A DNA stretch of 64,000 bases from assembly GCA_964036155.1 (NCBI GenBank), contig OZ038423.1, positions 43,725,249-43,789,248 of the forward strand, in the 5' to 3' direction. Position 1 is the stretch's first letter; every line of letters starts with the position of its first letter. Under the pieces are notes generated by a model that worked only from the letters and a program-made list of their open reading frames with translations, was not told where the DNA came from and did no database searches. This document shows, one piece after another, positions 62,486-64,000 of the stretch. The position numbers and the translations under genes were made by a program. This DNA is from Diploscapter coronatus (taxonomy: Eukaryota; Nematoda; Chromadorea; Rhabditida; Rhabditidae).

Positions 62486-64000
62486 TTACGGTGTAGTGGG
62501 CGGAGCTGAGTGGCTGCTCCTGCAATCTGTGGGCGCACTTTCGAATTTCTCGTCTGCAGATGTTGACGGCTGATCGGATTTCGGCATAGGAGATTTGGAT
62601 TTTTCCGACTCAATCGGGACTTGTGCTGTGACAGAGAACACTATGTAATCCTAAAGAAAATATAATTTATTGTAAGAAAAAATATTCTTTAGCTTAGTCA
62701 ATTACAAAAGAATTTATTTCGGGATTTTTAATTGGAAAATGACCTTTTTCAGACAAGAAAATAAAAAAAAAATCAAACCTTCGATTCTCCCGAACTATTC
62801 CTCGAAGGGTCGTCAGCGCTCGTGTTTTCTTCGTCCTCCATTTCGTCTTCTTCACTCAGCTCGCAATCGGCCTCCTGAAAAATCAACAAATTAGCATAAC
62901 TAAAAATATTCCCATCCCAAGATCATTTTTATTTAAGTTTTTTGCTCATAAATATGATTTCTCGAGTTTTTTCACCGAAAAATGAATTTAAAAAAGACCT
63001 GTTCATCATCCTCTTGCGCAGTGGTGGTAGTCTCTTCCTTTGCTCCCTTGGCTTTCTCTGTCTCCCTCTCCGTCGTCCGTCTCATTGTAACCGCTGCAGG
63101 GGTTAGTTTTTCGGGCTTTTCGTCTTCTGACTCGTTGCCCGAATTCTGAAATTAAAATTTACAGAGACATAATTTTCTAAAACTTCTATTCAATTTTCAA
63201 AAATATATGTTTTTGCATTTTTAGAAAAACAAGATAAACATGTATGAATTTAGGATAAAATCTTGATTCACAAAAGGATTGCATTGTATTGGAATGTGGA
63301 ATTTTTATCGAAAATTGTAAAATTGCCTACATGCGCACTACTCTGAGACAGCTTTTGAGCCGCTCTTCTTCCTCCGTCGAAAATTCCGATTTCGATCGCG
63401 TCGGTGATCGTCGTGTACTCCTCGTGACGCTGACGCTTCATCGCAACAACACTGAAAATCGATTTTTTCAGAAAATTTTTCCAACATCAAAAATGTCTTT
63501 CATTTTGAAGATCGTCTTTTAGTTATTTGCTAAAAGACTTCTTTCAGTTTTACCTTTATTTTTATCTCAAATATTTCCCAAAAAATCCTTTCCAGACTTA
63601 CCTCTGCTTTCCAACGGCGAATTGATAGGAAGCTAGATCCGTCCAACTGGTTTGCTGCAGTCGATCTGGCATGTGAGGCGACAACAGATGGGGGTCTTCG
63701 CTTGAACCCCCTGAAAGTAGACATTTTTCAAATTTTTATTAAAAAAAATATTAAAAAATAAAATTTATCCAAAGATTTCCACTTTCCATCCGAAAAGCTA
63801 GGATTCTATCAGGGCAAAAATACGAGGAATAAAAATGAAAGAAAGAAATAATCAGTAATCTCCGACCTCCACAAACTGTAGCCGTCCTGTGCCTCTGTCG
63901 AATGTGCGCAGGCGTTATGAGTTTTTCAGCGGATTGAGCCTTGTCCGAGGGAAAGAGTTCCGGCTCCAAAATCGAAGCCGTGCGTTGCAGATTTGTGGGG
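62486..64000 (-). CDS. Unidentified protein with acidic tail, 5' end outside window
   Basis: Minus strand, at least six exons, entering from the right edge. Exons read: 63,867-64,000 (TNLQRTASILEPELFPSDKA, TPAHIRQRHRTATVCGG), about 63,600-63,712 (GSSEDPHLLSPHMPDRLQQT, SWTDLASYQFAVGKQ), about 63,340-63,450 (VVAMKRQRHEEYTTITDAIE, IGIFDGGRRAAQKLSQS), about 62,999-63,145 (SGNESEDEKPEKLTPAAVTM), about 62,780-62,876 (EADCELSEEDEMEDEENTSA) and a last exon ending SHSAPPTTP with TAA 62,486-62,488. Phases agree across the first three junctions. The 63,867 donor (GTCGGA) is weak. The acidic, Ser/Thr-rich C-terminal half is probably disordered. I do not recognise it. It may be a separate gene or an upstream part or isoform of the neighbouring locus. 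Confidence 0.55.

Overview
The window is nuclear DNA of a nematode, most likely a rhabditid relative of Caenorhabditis. It is AT-rich. Genes are cut into many small exons by introns that are often 43-60 nt and end in TTTCAG-type acceptors. Several first exons follow a TTTCAG acceptor directly, as expected for spliced-leader trans-splicing. Two genes are recognisable as C. elegans genes, kin-29 and dhs-28. No bacterial, organellar, viral, tRNA, rRNA or CRISPR feature was seen.

Layout, left to right. (1) 1-3.7 kb: no convincing gene; a TATA box at the left edge may serve a leftward gene outside the window. (2) 3.8-10.3 kb, plus: about 25 exons encoding a TXNDC11-like ER thioredoxin-fold protein. 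(3) 11.8-20.9 kb, plus: a secreted or surface-anchored EGF/VWA-like protein of about 1,000 residues, with an exactly duplicated 54-nt exon near its 3' end. (4) 23.4-34.9 kb, minus: kin-29, the salt-inducible kinase homologue, with kinase domain, UBA-like domain and a long regulatory tail; its introns hold mobile-element relics. (5) 35-39 kb: non-coding, probably upstream control sequence for kin-29. (6) 39.1-42.5 kb, minus: a protein with about eight C2H2 zinc fingers. (7) 43.2-44.4 kb, minus: an F-box-like/kelch protein whose last visible exon is phase-compatible with splicing into the zinc-finger gene. (8) 45.8-50.6 kb, plus: dhs-28, a peroxisomal SDR-SCP2 protein, with a decayed mariner and a MITE in two introns. 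(9) 51.3-64 kb, minus: three consecutive low-complexity transcription units (GPKD repeats, an Asn/Tyr-rich domain, an acidic tail), the last running off the right edge. From memory of C. elegans X-chromosome gene order (gei-15 lies near dhs-28) they may form a gei-15-like locus, but this was not checked.

The genes do not form one pathway. DHS-28 acts in peroxisomal beta-oxidation (ascaroside side-chain shortening in C. elegans), KIN-29 in sensory and metabolic signalling, and the TXNDC11-like protein in ER folding or quality control. No undescribed multi-gene system is evident. The most unusual items are the duplicated exon, the possible kelch/zinc-finger read-through, the loss of redox cysteines in the TXNDC11-like protein, and several distinct inverted-repeat elements inside introns. 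Exon boundaries were read by eye; gene spans are more reliable than single splice sites.
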